Source: a bacterium
Lineage (GTDB): Bacteria > Auribacterota > JABMQX01
Assembly (NCBI GenBank): GCA_013203085.1
Contig: JABMQX010000678.1
Coordinates: 1 to 8,999, forward strand
Reading direction: 5' to 3'
DNA: 8,999 nt
The position numbers were made by a program, and so were the translations under genes. The number at the start of each line of letters is the position of its first letter. The stretch's first letter is position 1. Positions 1 through 6,340 of this stretch are shown in pieces. The notes under the pieces are model-generated. The model had not been told where the DNA came from, ran no database searches, and was given only the letters and a program-made list of their open reading frames with translations.

Positions 1-105
1 ATGCTGCTCGGCACGCCGGAGGAGATTCCTCCGGAAGAAGTCAGCCGCGCCCACGAGAGATACGTTCAGAAATATGGACAGGCGAAGAATAATCCTGTAC
101 GATGA
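1..105 (+). CDS. 3' end of an unidentified protein-coding gene (partial)
   Basis: Frame 1 is open from the window edge to a TGA at 103-105 and gives a hydrophilic, charged C-terminal tail (...TPEEIPPEEVSRAHERYVQKYG...). This looks more protein-like than the other two frames, which are also open here. Codon use is GC-rich, as in the genes further right and unlike the AT-rich ORF that follows. The ATG at position 1 is probably internal, because no upstream sequence is available to judge it and a 34-residue protein is unlikely. I do not recognise the family. It marks the last host gene before the cassette insertion. Confidence 0.4.
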   Translation: MLLGTPEEIPPEEVSRAHERYVQKYGQAKNNPVR

Positions 106-177
106 TCTTACTCTCGAGCTTATGCTCAGTACATGGCTTCGCAAATGCGGCGACGTATGATGCTGTCTGAAAGGAGC

Positions 178-224
178 TTTTTTGACCGGATAAAGAGGAT
201 TCTCGAATTATCATGTCCATCCTA
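178..224. repeat. Left half of a palindrome split by the integron cassette
   Basis: TTTTTTGACCGGATAA (178-193) is a perfect 16-base inverted copy of 935-950. Inside it, AGGAT (196-200) is complementary to ATCCT (219-223). If the cassette 225-934 is removed, these segments form one imperfect hairpin: a 16-bp outer stem, a small 2x1 internal loop (A194, G195 against A224), a 5-bp inner stem and an 18-nt apical loop. The repeat arms are seen directly. The reading as a pre-insertion recombination target or degenerate attC is inference. The T-tract lies 5' and the A-tract 3', the opposite of an intrinsic terminator. Confidence 0.7.
182..211 (+). promoter_or_regulatory. Possible sigma70-type promoter reading into the cassette
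   Basis: TTGACC (182-187) is a good -35 match, and 18 bases later AATTAT (206-211) is a fair -10 match. Transcription would begin near 218, just before the cassette boundary at 225, and would leave a short leader before the ATG at 252. A second -10-like hexamer, TATTAT (223-228), straddles the junction but has no good -35. Cassette genes often depend on an external promoter, so a host promoter next to the insertion is plausible. The call rests on hexamer matches only. Confidence 0.3.
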
Positions 225-934
225 TTATACGCCATTGAGGACGGGTCAAAAATGAAATCAAAAGCTAAAAAAGTCAAAATGCAAAATATTATAGAGATGG
301 CCGTTTCATTTTCTGCAATGCAAAGAGTTTTTGAAAAAGGATCTATCGAAAAAATCAAAGCAAAGCTAAACAATTGTATTGATGAATTTTTGAATTTGAG
401 CACTAAACAAGAATATCAGAGAAAGCATAAAGAGTTCTGCGCGTGGTTTACGAGAAATATCAGGACAGCAGAGAGGAAGAAGGACGGGAGAATAATTAAA
501 AGGTCGCAATATGCATCTTGGGGACAAGCCGGAAAAGTAATTGATATTGTATTAAAGGTTTGCATTTATTACTGCAACCTTGCTTGTGCCGAAGTTTCGT
601 CTAAAACGATACCGTGGCTTAATGGAGCGATTGATAGTCGCATCTTGAAAGATTTAAAAAAACGATATAATTCCTCAATAATTTCGCAAGCATCTACAAT
701 TGAAGATATTGACAAGGCAACATACGAGGAACTGCAACAAATGATAAATACTGACATTAAAAAATCGTTTAATGGAGAGATCTCTCCGGTTCAATATGAT
801 GACATAAAATGGAGGGAATTAAATAGATGATTTCCATAGGGAGTTCAACGGCGTATAACAGAGCGTATCTGGCTACGTGCCTTCGGCACTCCGCCCAAAT
901 CCTGCTTCGCAGGACTTCAGATACGGTCGGGACG
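225..934 (+). mobile_element. Integron gene cassette (single ORF plus attC), integrase not in window
   Basis: The element has one AT-rich ORF whose stop is 19 bases before a palindromic attC-type site, the standard cassette layout. The ends are set by self-consistency. In the circular form of a cassette, the right core box is made of the last G of the attC plus the first bases of the cassette, and it must pair with the left core box. Here G934 joined to 225-238 reads GTTATACGCCATTGA, complementary at 14 of 15 positions to 845-859 (TCAACGGCGTATAAC), although these segments are over 600 bp apart. Base composition drops visibly just inside the left end and returns to the GC-rich host type after the right end. 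No intI or neighbouring cassette is visible, so this is a lone cassette, or one end of an integrase-less array, outside a classical platform. Confidence 0.8.
252..830 (+). CDS. Integron cassette protein of unknown function (192 aa)
   Basis: I do not recognise a named domain. The protein is cytoplasmic in character, with no signal peptide and no clear membrane segment. It is lysine-rich and probably mostly helical, with a basic N-terminus (MKSKAKKVKM). The most distinctive stretch is residues 87-128, with an aromatic and cysteine-rich core (ASWGQAGKVIDIVLKV, then IYYCNLAC) followed by PWLNGAIDSRILKDL. It resembles hypothetical proteins I associate with mobile gene pools, but that is recollection, not a search. 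The frame stays open back to an ATG at 213, but that codon lies left of the cassette boundary (225). ATG 252 has GAGG at 237-240 and lies 27 bases inside the cassette, so it is preferred. Codon use is strikingly AT-rich against its neighbours, indicating transfer. Confidence 0.75.
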   Translation: MKSKAKKVKMQNIIEMAVSFSAMQRVFEKGSIEKIKAKLNNCIDEFLNLSTKQEYQRKHKEFCAWFTRNIRTAERKKDGRIIKRSQYASWGQAGKVIDIVLKVCIYYCNLACAEVSSKTIPWLNGAIDSRILKDLKKRYNSSIISQASTIEDIDKATYEELQQMINTDIKKSFNGEISPVQYDDIKWRELNR

Positions 935-940
935 TTATCC
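850..940 (+). other. attC-type integron recombination site
   Basis: The left core box is GTATAAC (853-859), inside the 10-base arm GGCGTATAAC. The right core box is GTTATCC (934-940), with the expected crossover between G934 and T935. Inner arms CGTATCTG (864-871) and CAGATACG (918-925) are perfectly complementary. Between them are two further perfect hairpins: GTGCC/GGCAC (877-889, TTC loop) and TCCTGC/GCAGGA (900-914, TTC loop). At about 88 bp between core boxes it is within the known attC size range. The right box pairs imperfectly with the left box because bases after G934 now come from the flank. The cognate partner sequence is found at the left cassette end. The spacers between core and inner arms (4 and 8 nt) are more unequal than in classical attC sites. 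Confidence 0.7.
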
Positions 941-950
941 GGTCAAAAAA
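935..950. repeat. Right arm of the split palindrome at the cassette insertion point
   Basis: TTATCCGGTCAAAAAA is the exact inverse complement of 178-193. The arm begins at the very base where the attC crossover places the downstream flank. It is therefore host sequence, not cassette sequence, and pairs with the left arm only once the cassette is removed. Confidence 0.7.
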
Positions 951-1025
951 AGAATACTTCACCGAATTTATGAATCAGAGCATTTAGAAGATACGTTCAT
1001 GTGAGACAAAAGGGAGAGAACGAAT

Positions 1026-2081
1026 ATGCGGAGTCGCGATCACAGATTGATTAGCTTTCTGATGCTGGGCTTCGTGGCGGCCGCTCTTTTCGGCTGCGTG
1101 AAGGAAGAAAAGGCCCCGGCCCCAGAAGCGGAGGGAAAGGGTTCTGCGGGATATGAGGCTCTTCTTCCAAGTAAGGACCTGCCGACGGGATGGAGGCAGA
1201 GCGGCGAGGTCAAAACGTACGTCGGGAAAAAGCTCTACGATTCGATTGACGGCGCGGCGGACAGGTTTTTCCAATACGCCTTTCGCGAACAGTACGTGGC
1301 GCGCTATTCTTCCAATGACTCGGGAAAGAGCATCAACATTGAGGTTTACGACATGGGGACGCCCGAAGACGCTTTCGGGATTTTCTCCTGTCACGACAAC
1401 GTCATGTCGGAGCACGTGGGCGTCGGGCTGGCGGCGACAATCTCGGAAATAAACCTGGATTTCTGCCGGGGGAAGTATTTCGTAAGGCTGCTCGGGATGG
1501 GTTTTGAGGAGGGAGAAGCGAAGAAACCCCTCCGCGCCTTTGCAGAGGCCATCGCCGGAAACATCGAGCCCGGCGGGGAACTTCCGGAACTGGTCAAACG
1601 CCTGCCCGAAGGATACGTCGAAGGGTCCCTTCTATTCTTCCACACCGCGGAAATCCTGAACGAGAGAAGATATGTCGCGGAGGAGAATATCTTTAGGCTC
1701 AACGAGAAGACTAACGGCGTGCTGGCTGCCTATACAGCGGAGGAAAAAGAAACGTTCAAGCTGGAAAAAGATATTTTGTACATCATCGAATATCCTGATG
1801 AGAAGGCGGCTCAAGATGCGAAAATGAGTTGGCTCAAGTTCGCGGATAAGCTGGTTACTGATTCTCGGGCGGAGGGGCAGCCGCCGAGCGATAAACTGCA
1901 ACTTATAGGCCTTGTGGAACCAACGGAGATTCATCAGCTTTATAAAGGAGAGGGGGGCGAACAACACCTCATGACTATTATGAGGGTTTTTCGGAATACC
2001 ATCTTTGGCGTCTGGGAAATCACAGATGCCGAGAAGGCGAAGAGTCTCGCCAAGACTCTCGCGGAGAACTTGAAGCGCTGA
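1026..2081 (+). CDS. Exported lipoprotein, DUF6599-like (351 aa)
   Basis: A typical lipoprotein signal opens the protein: basic residues, a hydrophobic core (LISFLMLGFVAAALFG) and a lipobox ending at Cys24 (LFGC), followed by a charged, Ala/Pro-rich linker. The mature part carries features I associate with DUF6599 proteins: an IDGAADRFFQY segment (74-84) and IEVYDMGTPEDAFGIF (105-120), with a related second half that includes another phase of strand-rich sequence. Its biochemical role is not known. It is expected to be membrane-anchored on the outer face of the inner membrane or in the periplasm. AGGGAG (1011-1016) lies 9 bases before the ATG. The next gene, a Tat-exported DUF362 protein, begins 19 bases after its stop, so the two are probably co-transcribed and may act together in the envelope. 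The family assignment is from memory of sequence signatures. Confidence 0.75.
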   Translation: MRSRDHRLISFLMLGFVAAALFGCVKEEKAPAPEAEGKGSAGYEALLPSKDLPTGWRQSGEVKTYVGKKLYDSIDGAADRFFQYAFREQYVARYSSNDSGKSINIEVYDMGTPEDAFGIFSCHDNVMSEHVGVGLAATISEINLDFCRGKYFVRLLGMGFEEGEAKKPLRAFAEAIAGNIEPGGELPELVKRLPEGYVEGSLLFFHTAEILNERRYVAEENIFRLNEKTNGVLAAYTAEEKETFKLEKDILYIIEYPDEKAAQDAKMSWLKFADKLVTDSRAEGQPPSDKLQLIGLVEPTEIHQLYKGEGGEQHLMTIMRVFRNTIFGVWEITDAEKAKSLAKTLAENLKR

Positions 2082-2100
2082 ATAGTGGAGAAGAACAGCG

Positions 2101-3033
2101 ATGTCAGGTGAGATTAGCCGAAGAAAGTTTATCAAGATAGCCGGTGCCGGAGGAATGGGATTGTACAGCTTCGGGATTCTCGGCTGCGGAAAGAAAAAGG
2201 AGGTTGGCCCTCGCATCCTCCGGCAGAATTCCATGAACGATAAGATCGTCGTTGGGAACGGCGATGACATTCGGGCGGTGGTACGGGCGATCATCGAGAA
2301 GCTGGGCGGCATGTCCTCCCTCGTTCAGAAAGGGGATGTCGTCGCTGTGAAACCGAATATCGGCTGGACAACCCCCCCGGAGCTCGCCGCGTGCACCAAT
2401 CCGGTGGTGGTGGTGGCTGTCGTCGAGCTATGTCGTGAAGCCGGCGCAAAGAAAGTTAAGGTCTTCGACAGAAGTTGTCGCGACGATCGCATCGCCTACA
2501 AGAACAGCGGTATCGCTGAGGCGGCGAGAAAAGCCGGGGCCGACGTTTCCTACGTTGACAGAAGGCGCTTTTTCGAAGTGCCGATTGAGAAGGGAAAAAA
2601 GCTGAAAAGCTGGCCCGTTTACGGGGAAGCGCTGAAGGCGGACGTGTTGATCAATCTTCCGGTGGCAAAGGTCCATAATGCGACCGGGTTGACGCTTTCC
2701 CTCAAGAACTTGATGGGGACCGCCGGGGGAGATCGCGGCACCTGGCACCAGTCTCTCCATCAGAAAATCGCAGATTACTATACAGTGCTGCCGTGCGACC
2801 TGGCCATCCTCGACGCTTACAGGGTCATGATAAGGAACGGACCAGCGGGCGGAAATCCGAACGATGTCAAACTGGTAAAGACCATCGCGGCAGGCACAGA
2901 CCTTGTCGCTCTCGACGCCTTTGCCGCAAAAGAATTCTTCGACAAGACCCCCGACGAAGTCCGCCACATAAAGTACGCCAGCGAGTTCGGGTCGGGAGAC
3001 ATGAACTTCTCGAACCGAGTTGTCCGCATTTGA
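2101..3033 (+). CDS. Tat-exported DUF362 domain protein (310 aa)
   Basis: The N-terminus has a twin-arginine motif, SRRKFIK (6-12), then a glycine-rich hydrophobic stretch and ILGC at 26-29, so it may be a Tat-exported lipoprotein. The body matches the DUF362 fold: VVAVKPNIGW (80-89), CTNPVVVVAVVELCREAGAKKVKVFD (98-123), ADVLINLPVAKVHNATGLTLSLKNLMG (180-206) and DLAILDAYRVMIRNGPAGG (233-251). DUF362 proteins are often linked to iron-sulfur proteins, but no CxxC-type ferredoxin cluster motif is present here, so this is the single-domain exported version. The reaction is unknown. Tat export suggests folding, possibly cofactor loading, before export. GTGGAG (2085-2090) precedes the ATG. It appears to be the second and last gene of a two-gene unit with the upstream lipoprotein. 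Confidence 0.8.
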   Translation: MSGEISRRKFIKIAGAGGMGLYSFGILGCGKKKEVGPRILRQNSMNDKIVVGNGDDIRAVVRAIIEKLGGMSSLVQKGDVVAVKPNIGWTTPPELAACTNPVVVVAVVELCREAGAKKVKVFDRSCRDDRIAYKNSGIAEAARKAGADVSYVDRRRFFEVPIEKGKKLKSWPVYGEALKADVLINLPVAKVHNATGLTLSLKNLMGTAGGDRGTWHQSLHQKIADYYTVLPCDLAILDAYRVMIRNGPAGGNPNDVKLVKTIAAGTDLVALDAFAAKEFFDKTPDEVRHIKYASEFGSGDMNFSNRVVRI

Positions 3034-3319
3034 GGAAGTCACGAGGACCGGGGGCGCTGGCTCACCGCTGAAAAAGGCGAAACGATAACGAAATCCCTCA
3101 GCGTCGCGCGGGTGGGGCTGTATTTCAGTGGGCCAACTTGCCGAAGGCAGCGCCGCCTCGCCGATGGGCGCGGGATGCCCACGCCACGGCAGGCCAGGAC
3201 GGAGTCCTTCTCATCTTCCTCTCTGCGCCCTTGTGCGTTCCCTTCCTCTTCCCCTTTTCCCTGCGGCAAGTCGGCGCCCGCCGGAGACTGAAGGATTACC
3301 CCCCTGTCGTCGGAAGAAA
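3034..3319. other. Gene-free intergenic region with a pyrimidine-rich tract
   Basis: I see no convincing gene here on either strand. Open frames are low-complexity, Arg/Pro/Ser-rich and lack a credible start. The stretch contains a GC-rich part with short palindromes (about 3130-3190) and a long C/T-rich run (about 3205-3262) on the + strand. No clear intrinsic terminator follows the DUF362 gene. The hsp20 promoter lies at its right edge. Confidence 0.5.
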
Positions 3320-3348
3320 TTGAAAAAGTGCTTACGAAATGGTATAGG
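3320..3348 (+). promoter_or_regulatory. sigma70-type promoter upstream of hsp20-lon
   Basis: TTGAAA (3320-3325) and TATAGG (3343-3348) are separated by exactly 17 bases, near-consensus for a housekeeping promoter. Transcription would start near 3355, leaving a leader of roughly 48 bases before the ATG at 3403. I see no CIRCE-type inverted repeat (TTAGCACTC arms) and no sigma32-like -10 (CCCAT-type), so heat control by those routes is not evident. The location argues that an upstream GTG at 3328 is not the hsp20 start, because it would lie within the promoter. Confidence 0.6.
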
Positions 3349-3402
3349 TTTAGCCGGTCGGCAGAGGGCAAGATGCAAGCCACCCTAAATTGGAGAAGTA
3401 AG

Positions 3403-3858
3403 ATGTCTTCGGAAGAAAAAGACCTGTTGGCGGAGATGGACGTTCTTTCGACGGAAATGGAGCGGCTGTTCTACCGGCTGTTTCACCCGAAGCTCCCCCT
3501 GAAAACGTCGGGGGGACCGTGCTGGCACCCCCTCACTGACATTCACGAGACCGAGGATTCCTTCGTGGTGAAGATGGAGCTGGCGGGGGTAACGAAGGAA
3601 GACATGACAATCCAGCTCGAGGGGGACAGGTTGACCATCATAGGAATTCGGCGAGAACAGCCGTGTCAGGGAGTCAAGGCGTACCACCAGATGGAAATCA
3701 ATTACGGTCGCTTCGAGCGAGTGATCCTGTTAAGAGCAGCCGTTGAGCGAGAAGCAATATCAGCCTGTTTCGAGGAAGGCTTCCTGGAGATAAGGATTCC
3801 GAAAGCTATTCCGGGGCACAACGTGACGAGGATAGAGATCGTCAGCGAAGAGGAGTGA
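3403..3858 (+). CDS. hsp20: Small heat shock protein, Hsp20/alpha-crystallin family (151 aa)
   Basis: This is an ATP-independent holdase chaperone that binds unfolding proteins as oligomers in the cytoplasm. The alpha-crystallin domain spans about residues 43-135: HPLTDIHETEDSFVVKMELAGV (42-63) opens it, YGRFERVILL (101-110) is the conserved central strand, and FEEGFLEIRIPKA (123-135) closes it. A C-terminal IEI (144-146) supplies the I-x-I tail used for oligomer assembly. Start choice: GGAG (3392-3395) is 7 bases before ATG 3403 and gives the usual family length. The frame is also open from GTG 3328 and ATG 3373, but the first sits inside the promoter and both add a tail unlike the family. 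lon begins 6 bases after the stop, so chaperone and protease are probably co-expressed for protein quality control. Confidence 0.9.
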   Translation: MSSEEKDLLAEMDVLSTEMERLFYRLFHPKLPLKTSGGPCWHPLTDIHETEDSFVVKMELAGVTKEDMTIQLEGDRLTIIGIRREQPCQGVKAYHQMEINYGRFERVILLRAAVEREAISACFEEGFLEIRIPKAIPGHNVTRIEIVSEEE

Positions 3859-3864
3859 GGCACT

Positions 3865-6327
3865 GTGAGTCAGGAAGTCAACGACAAAACTGGCCAACCT
3901 CAAGCATCGGAAAAAGAGGCTTCTCAGGGAACGATACCGAAGGTCCTACCGGTTCTCGCGCTGAAGAATTCAGTGCTTTTTCCGCTGACCATCAATCCGG
4001 TCTCCGTCGGGGAGAAGCGTTCTCTGGCGGCCGTGGAGAAGTCCGTCTCCGGGGACCGGCTTCTGGCGACCTTTGCGATAAGACCGGAGTCGTCGGAGAA
4101 AGGGACTCTTTCCAAGAGGGACCTCTACCCGGTCGGGACGGCAGTTTCGATCATCAAGTTCCTGAGAATGCCGGATCGGACGATGCGAATCCTGGTTCAG
4201 GGGATTCAAAAAATACGCCTCGATAAGTTGTCGGGCCGGGCGCCTTTCCTCGCCGCGAATATATCACCCATCAAGGAACAATCGGAGAAAACAACAAGGA
4301 TCGAAGCCCACAAGCGGAACGTTATCGACAGGCTCAGCCGCATTGTGTCCATGGTATCGTACCTCCCGGAGGAAATGCACACCGCCGCCATGAGCATAGA
4401 CGATCCGCTTACGCTGGTGTACTTAGTCGCAACGACGTTCCGCTTTCCCGTGCCGGACAAACAAGCAATCCTGGAGGCGGACCGCATTGAGGAGAAGTTC
4501 CTGAAACTTCTGTCGGTCCTGAACCGGGAGCTCGAGATTCTGGAGCTGGGAGGGAGAATTCAGTCGCAGGTCCACGACGAAATGACGAAGTCACAAAGGG
4601 ACTACTTCCTGAGAGAACAGCTCAAGGCTATCAGGGAGGAGCTGGGGGAAACAGAGGAAGGACAGGAGGATATCGCGGAGCTGGCTGAGAAAATCAGGAT
4701 GTTGAAAGCCGTGGCAGAGGTCAAGAAACAAGCTCAAAAGGAGCTGAGACGGCTCAAAGCGATTCCTTCGGTTTCACCGGAATACCACGTCATCAGAACG
4801 TATCTGGGTTGGCTGACAGACCTGCCGTGGGGCAAGGGTACTAAGGATAACCTCGATCTTGCAAGGGCCCAGAAGATACTCGACGAGGACCACTACAATC
4901 TTCAAAAAGTGAAAGAGAGGATTATCGAGTACCTGGCAGTCCGGAAGTTGAAGGAGGATATGAAGGGACCGATTATCTGTTTCATCGGCCCACCGGGCGT
5001 CGGGAAGACATCGCTCGGGCAGTCCATCGCCCGAGCCCTCGGAAGAAAGTTCGTTCGGATATCCCTCGGAGGCATGCACGACGAGGCGGAGATCAGAGGA
5101 CACCGTCGAACCTATATCGGCGCCCTTCCGGGGAAAATCATCCAGGGAATAACGAGAGCGGGAACCAACAACCCAGTGTTTATGATGGATGAGATTGATA
5201 AGGTGGGAGCGGATTTCCGGGGCGATCCCTCCTCGGCGCTGCTGGAAGTGCTCGACCCTCAGCAGAACGTATCTTTTCGAGACAATTATCTCGACGCCCC
5301 CTTCGACCTCTCGAAGGTAATGTTCATCACGACGGCGAACGTTGCACAAACGATACATCCGGCTCTTCGGGATAGGATGGAGACCATCGAGCTCGCTGGT
5401 TACACAACGGGGGAAAAGCTGAAGATCGCAAAGCAGTATCTTATCCCGAGGCAGTTGAAGGAGAACGGGCTGGAAAGGCACCCCGTCGTTTTCGAAGACG
5501 CCGCGCTCATCAAGATCATCGAAAGCTACACCAGAGAAGCGGGCGTGCGAAATCTCGAAAGGCAGATCGCAAAAGTGTGTCGGAAGGTGGCGAGGGCTGT
5601 TGGTCTGAAGGAAAAGGCGCCGGAGACCATTGCCGCCGGGGACATCGAACAATTCCTCGGGGCGGAGACTGTTTTCCCTGAGGAAGCGAGACGAACGTCC
5701 ATCCCGGGAGTGGCGACCGGCTTGGCGTGGACAGCGGCGGGCGGGGATGTGCTCTTCGTGGAAGCGATCAAGATGCCGGGAAGAAGGACGATAACTCTGA
5801 CGGGGCAACTCGGTCAGGTGATGCAGGAATCGGCGAAGGCGGCTCTCTCCTATATCAGGTCGCGGGCACAGAAGTTCGGTATTGACCCGACGTTCTTCGA
5901 TTCCTGTGACCTGCATATTCACGTGCCGGCGGGAGCAATCCCAAAGGACGGGCCGTCGGCCGGCGTGACCATTGCCGCCGCGCTGGTTTCCATACTCAGC
6001 GAAAGGCCGGTTAGCAAAGATGTTGCTATGACAGGGGAAATTAGTCTATCCGGGTCCGTTCTCCCTGTCGGCGGCGTCAAGGAAAAAGTCCTTGCTGCAC
6101 GGAGAGCTGGGATCAAAAAGGTCATCCTCCCCGCGAAGAACAAAAGAAACGTCGAGGAAATCCCAAAAGATCAAATCAGGGGGTTGAAGTTCGCCTACGT
6201 CGAGACGATAGATGAGGTGGTGGACCTGGCGCTGACCAATAGACGGAGGCAACCCAGAAGCAGTGCAAAGCGGAAGGGTGAGAAAGTGGACGATGGTTCG
6301 CAGAGAAAAAAAGGTCACAAGAAGTAG
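3865..6327 (+). CDS. lon: ATP-dependent Lon protease (endopeptidase La)
   Basis: Lon degrades damaged and selected regulatory proteins in the cytoplasm as an ATP-driven homohexamer. At 820 residues it is slightly longer than the E. coli enzyme (784). Domains in order: LonN substrate-binding domain from about residue 27 (VLPVLALKNSVLFPL) to about 225; a helical linker with the conserved YLGWLTDLPWG; the AAA+ module with Walker A GPPGVGKT (375-382) and Walker B FMMDE (439-443); and the protease domain with catalytic Ser698 in KDGPSAG and Lys741 in GGVKEK. The Ser-Lys spacing of 43 equals that in E. coli. The last 30 or so residues form a highly basic tail. The start is GTG 3865, preceded by GGAGTGAGG in the end of hsp20. 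All catalytic features are intact, so the gene looks functional. Confidence 0.97.
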   Translation: MSQEVNDKTGQPQASEKEASQGTIPKVLPVLALKNSVLFPLTINPVSVGEKRSLAAVEKSVSGDRLLATFAIRPESSEKGTLSKRDLYPVGTAVSIIKFLRMPDRTMRILVQGIQKIRLDKLSGRAPFLAANISPIKEQSEKTTRIEAHKRNVIDRLSRIVSMVSYLPEEMHTAAMSIDDPLTLVYLVATTFRFPVPDKQAILEADRIEEKFLKLLSVLNRELEILELGGRIQSQVHDEMTKSQRDYFLREQLKAIREELGETEEGQEDIAELAEKIRMLKAVAEVKKQAQKELRRLKAIPSVSPEYHVIRTYLGWLTDLPWGKGTKDNLDLARAQKILDEDHYNLQKVKERIIEYLAVRKLKEDMKGPIICFIGPPGVGKTSLGQSIARALGRKFVRISLGGMHDEAEIRGHRRTYIGALPGKIIQGITRAGTNNPVFMMDEIDKVGADFRGDPSSALLEVLDPQQNVSFRDNYLDAPFDLSKVMFITTANVAQTIHPALRDRMETIELAGYTTGEKLKIAKQYLIPRQLKENGLERHPVVFEDAALIKIIESYTREAGVRNLERQIAKVCRKVARAVGLKEKAPETIAAGDIEQFLGAETVFPEEARRTSIPGVATGLAWTAAGGDVLFVEAIKMPGRRTITLTGQLGQVMQESAKAALSYIRSRAQKFGIDPTFFDSCDLHIHVPAGAIPKDGPSAGVTIAAALVSILSERPVSKDVAMTGEISLSGSVLPVGGVKEKVLAARRAGIKKVILPAKNKRNVEEIPKDQIRGLKFAYVETIDEVVDLALTNRRRQPRSSAKRKGEKVDDGSQRKKGHKK

Positions 6328-6330
6328 CCC

Positions 6331-6337
6331 GGAGGAG
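6331..6337 (+). promoter_or_regulatory. Shine-Dalgarno site that sets the metallo-hydrolase start
   Basis: GGAGGAG lies just after the lon stop (6327) and 3-5 bases before GTG 6341. It is the strongest ribosome binding site in this junction. It favours GTG 6341 over the in-frame GTG 6263, GTG 6278 and ATG 6293, which lie inside lon. Confidence 0.6.
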
Positions 6338-6340
6338 CCG

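Noticed and set aside
178..193. Rho-independent terminator using the T-run at 178-183
   Set aside because: The T-run precedes the stem on the + strand, and the A-run ends the other arm, which is the wrong polarity for an intrinsic terminator on either strand.
41..403. Minus-strand open frame of 120 codons across the cassette's left end
   Set aside because: It spans the host-cassette junction and is a shadow of the AT-rich cassette ORF. Its apparent hydrophobicity comes from reading the lysine-rich gene in reverse.
178..950. Transposon with 16-bp terminal inverted repeats
   Set aside because: There is no transposase and no flanking target duplication. The attC termini place the mobile unit at 225-934, inside the repeats, so the repeats are better read as host palindrome arms.
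3039..3388. Open frames on both strands in the hsp20 upstream region
   Set aside because: They are Arg/Pro/Ser-rich, low-complexity translations with no ribosome binding site or recognisable domain, and two cross the hsp20 promoter.
3328..3402. N-terminal extension of Hsp20 from GTG 3328
   Set aside because: The codon lies between the -35 and -10 hexamers of the promoter, and the extension is unlike Hsp20 N-termini. ATG 3403 has a well-placed GGAG.
4774..5922. Long minus-strand open frame (382 codons) inside lon
   Set aside because: It is antisense to an intact lon whose catalytic motifs are all in place. The translation is Arg/His-rich with no family resemblance, typical of GC-rich shadow frames.
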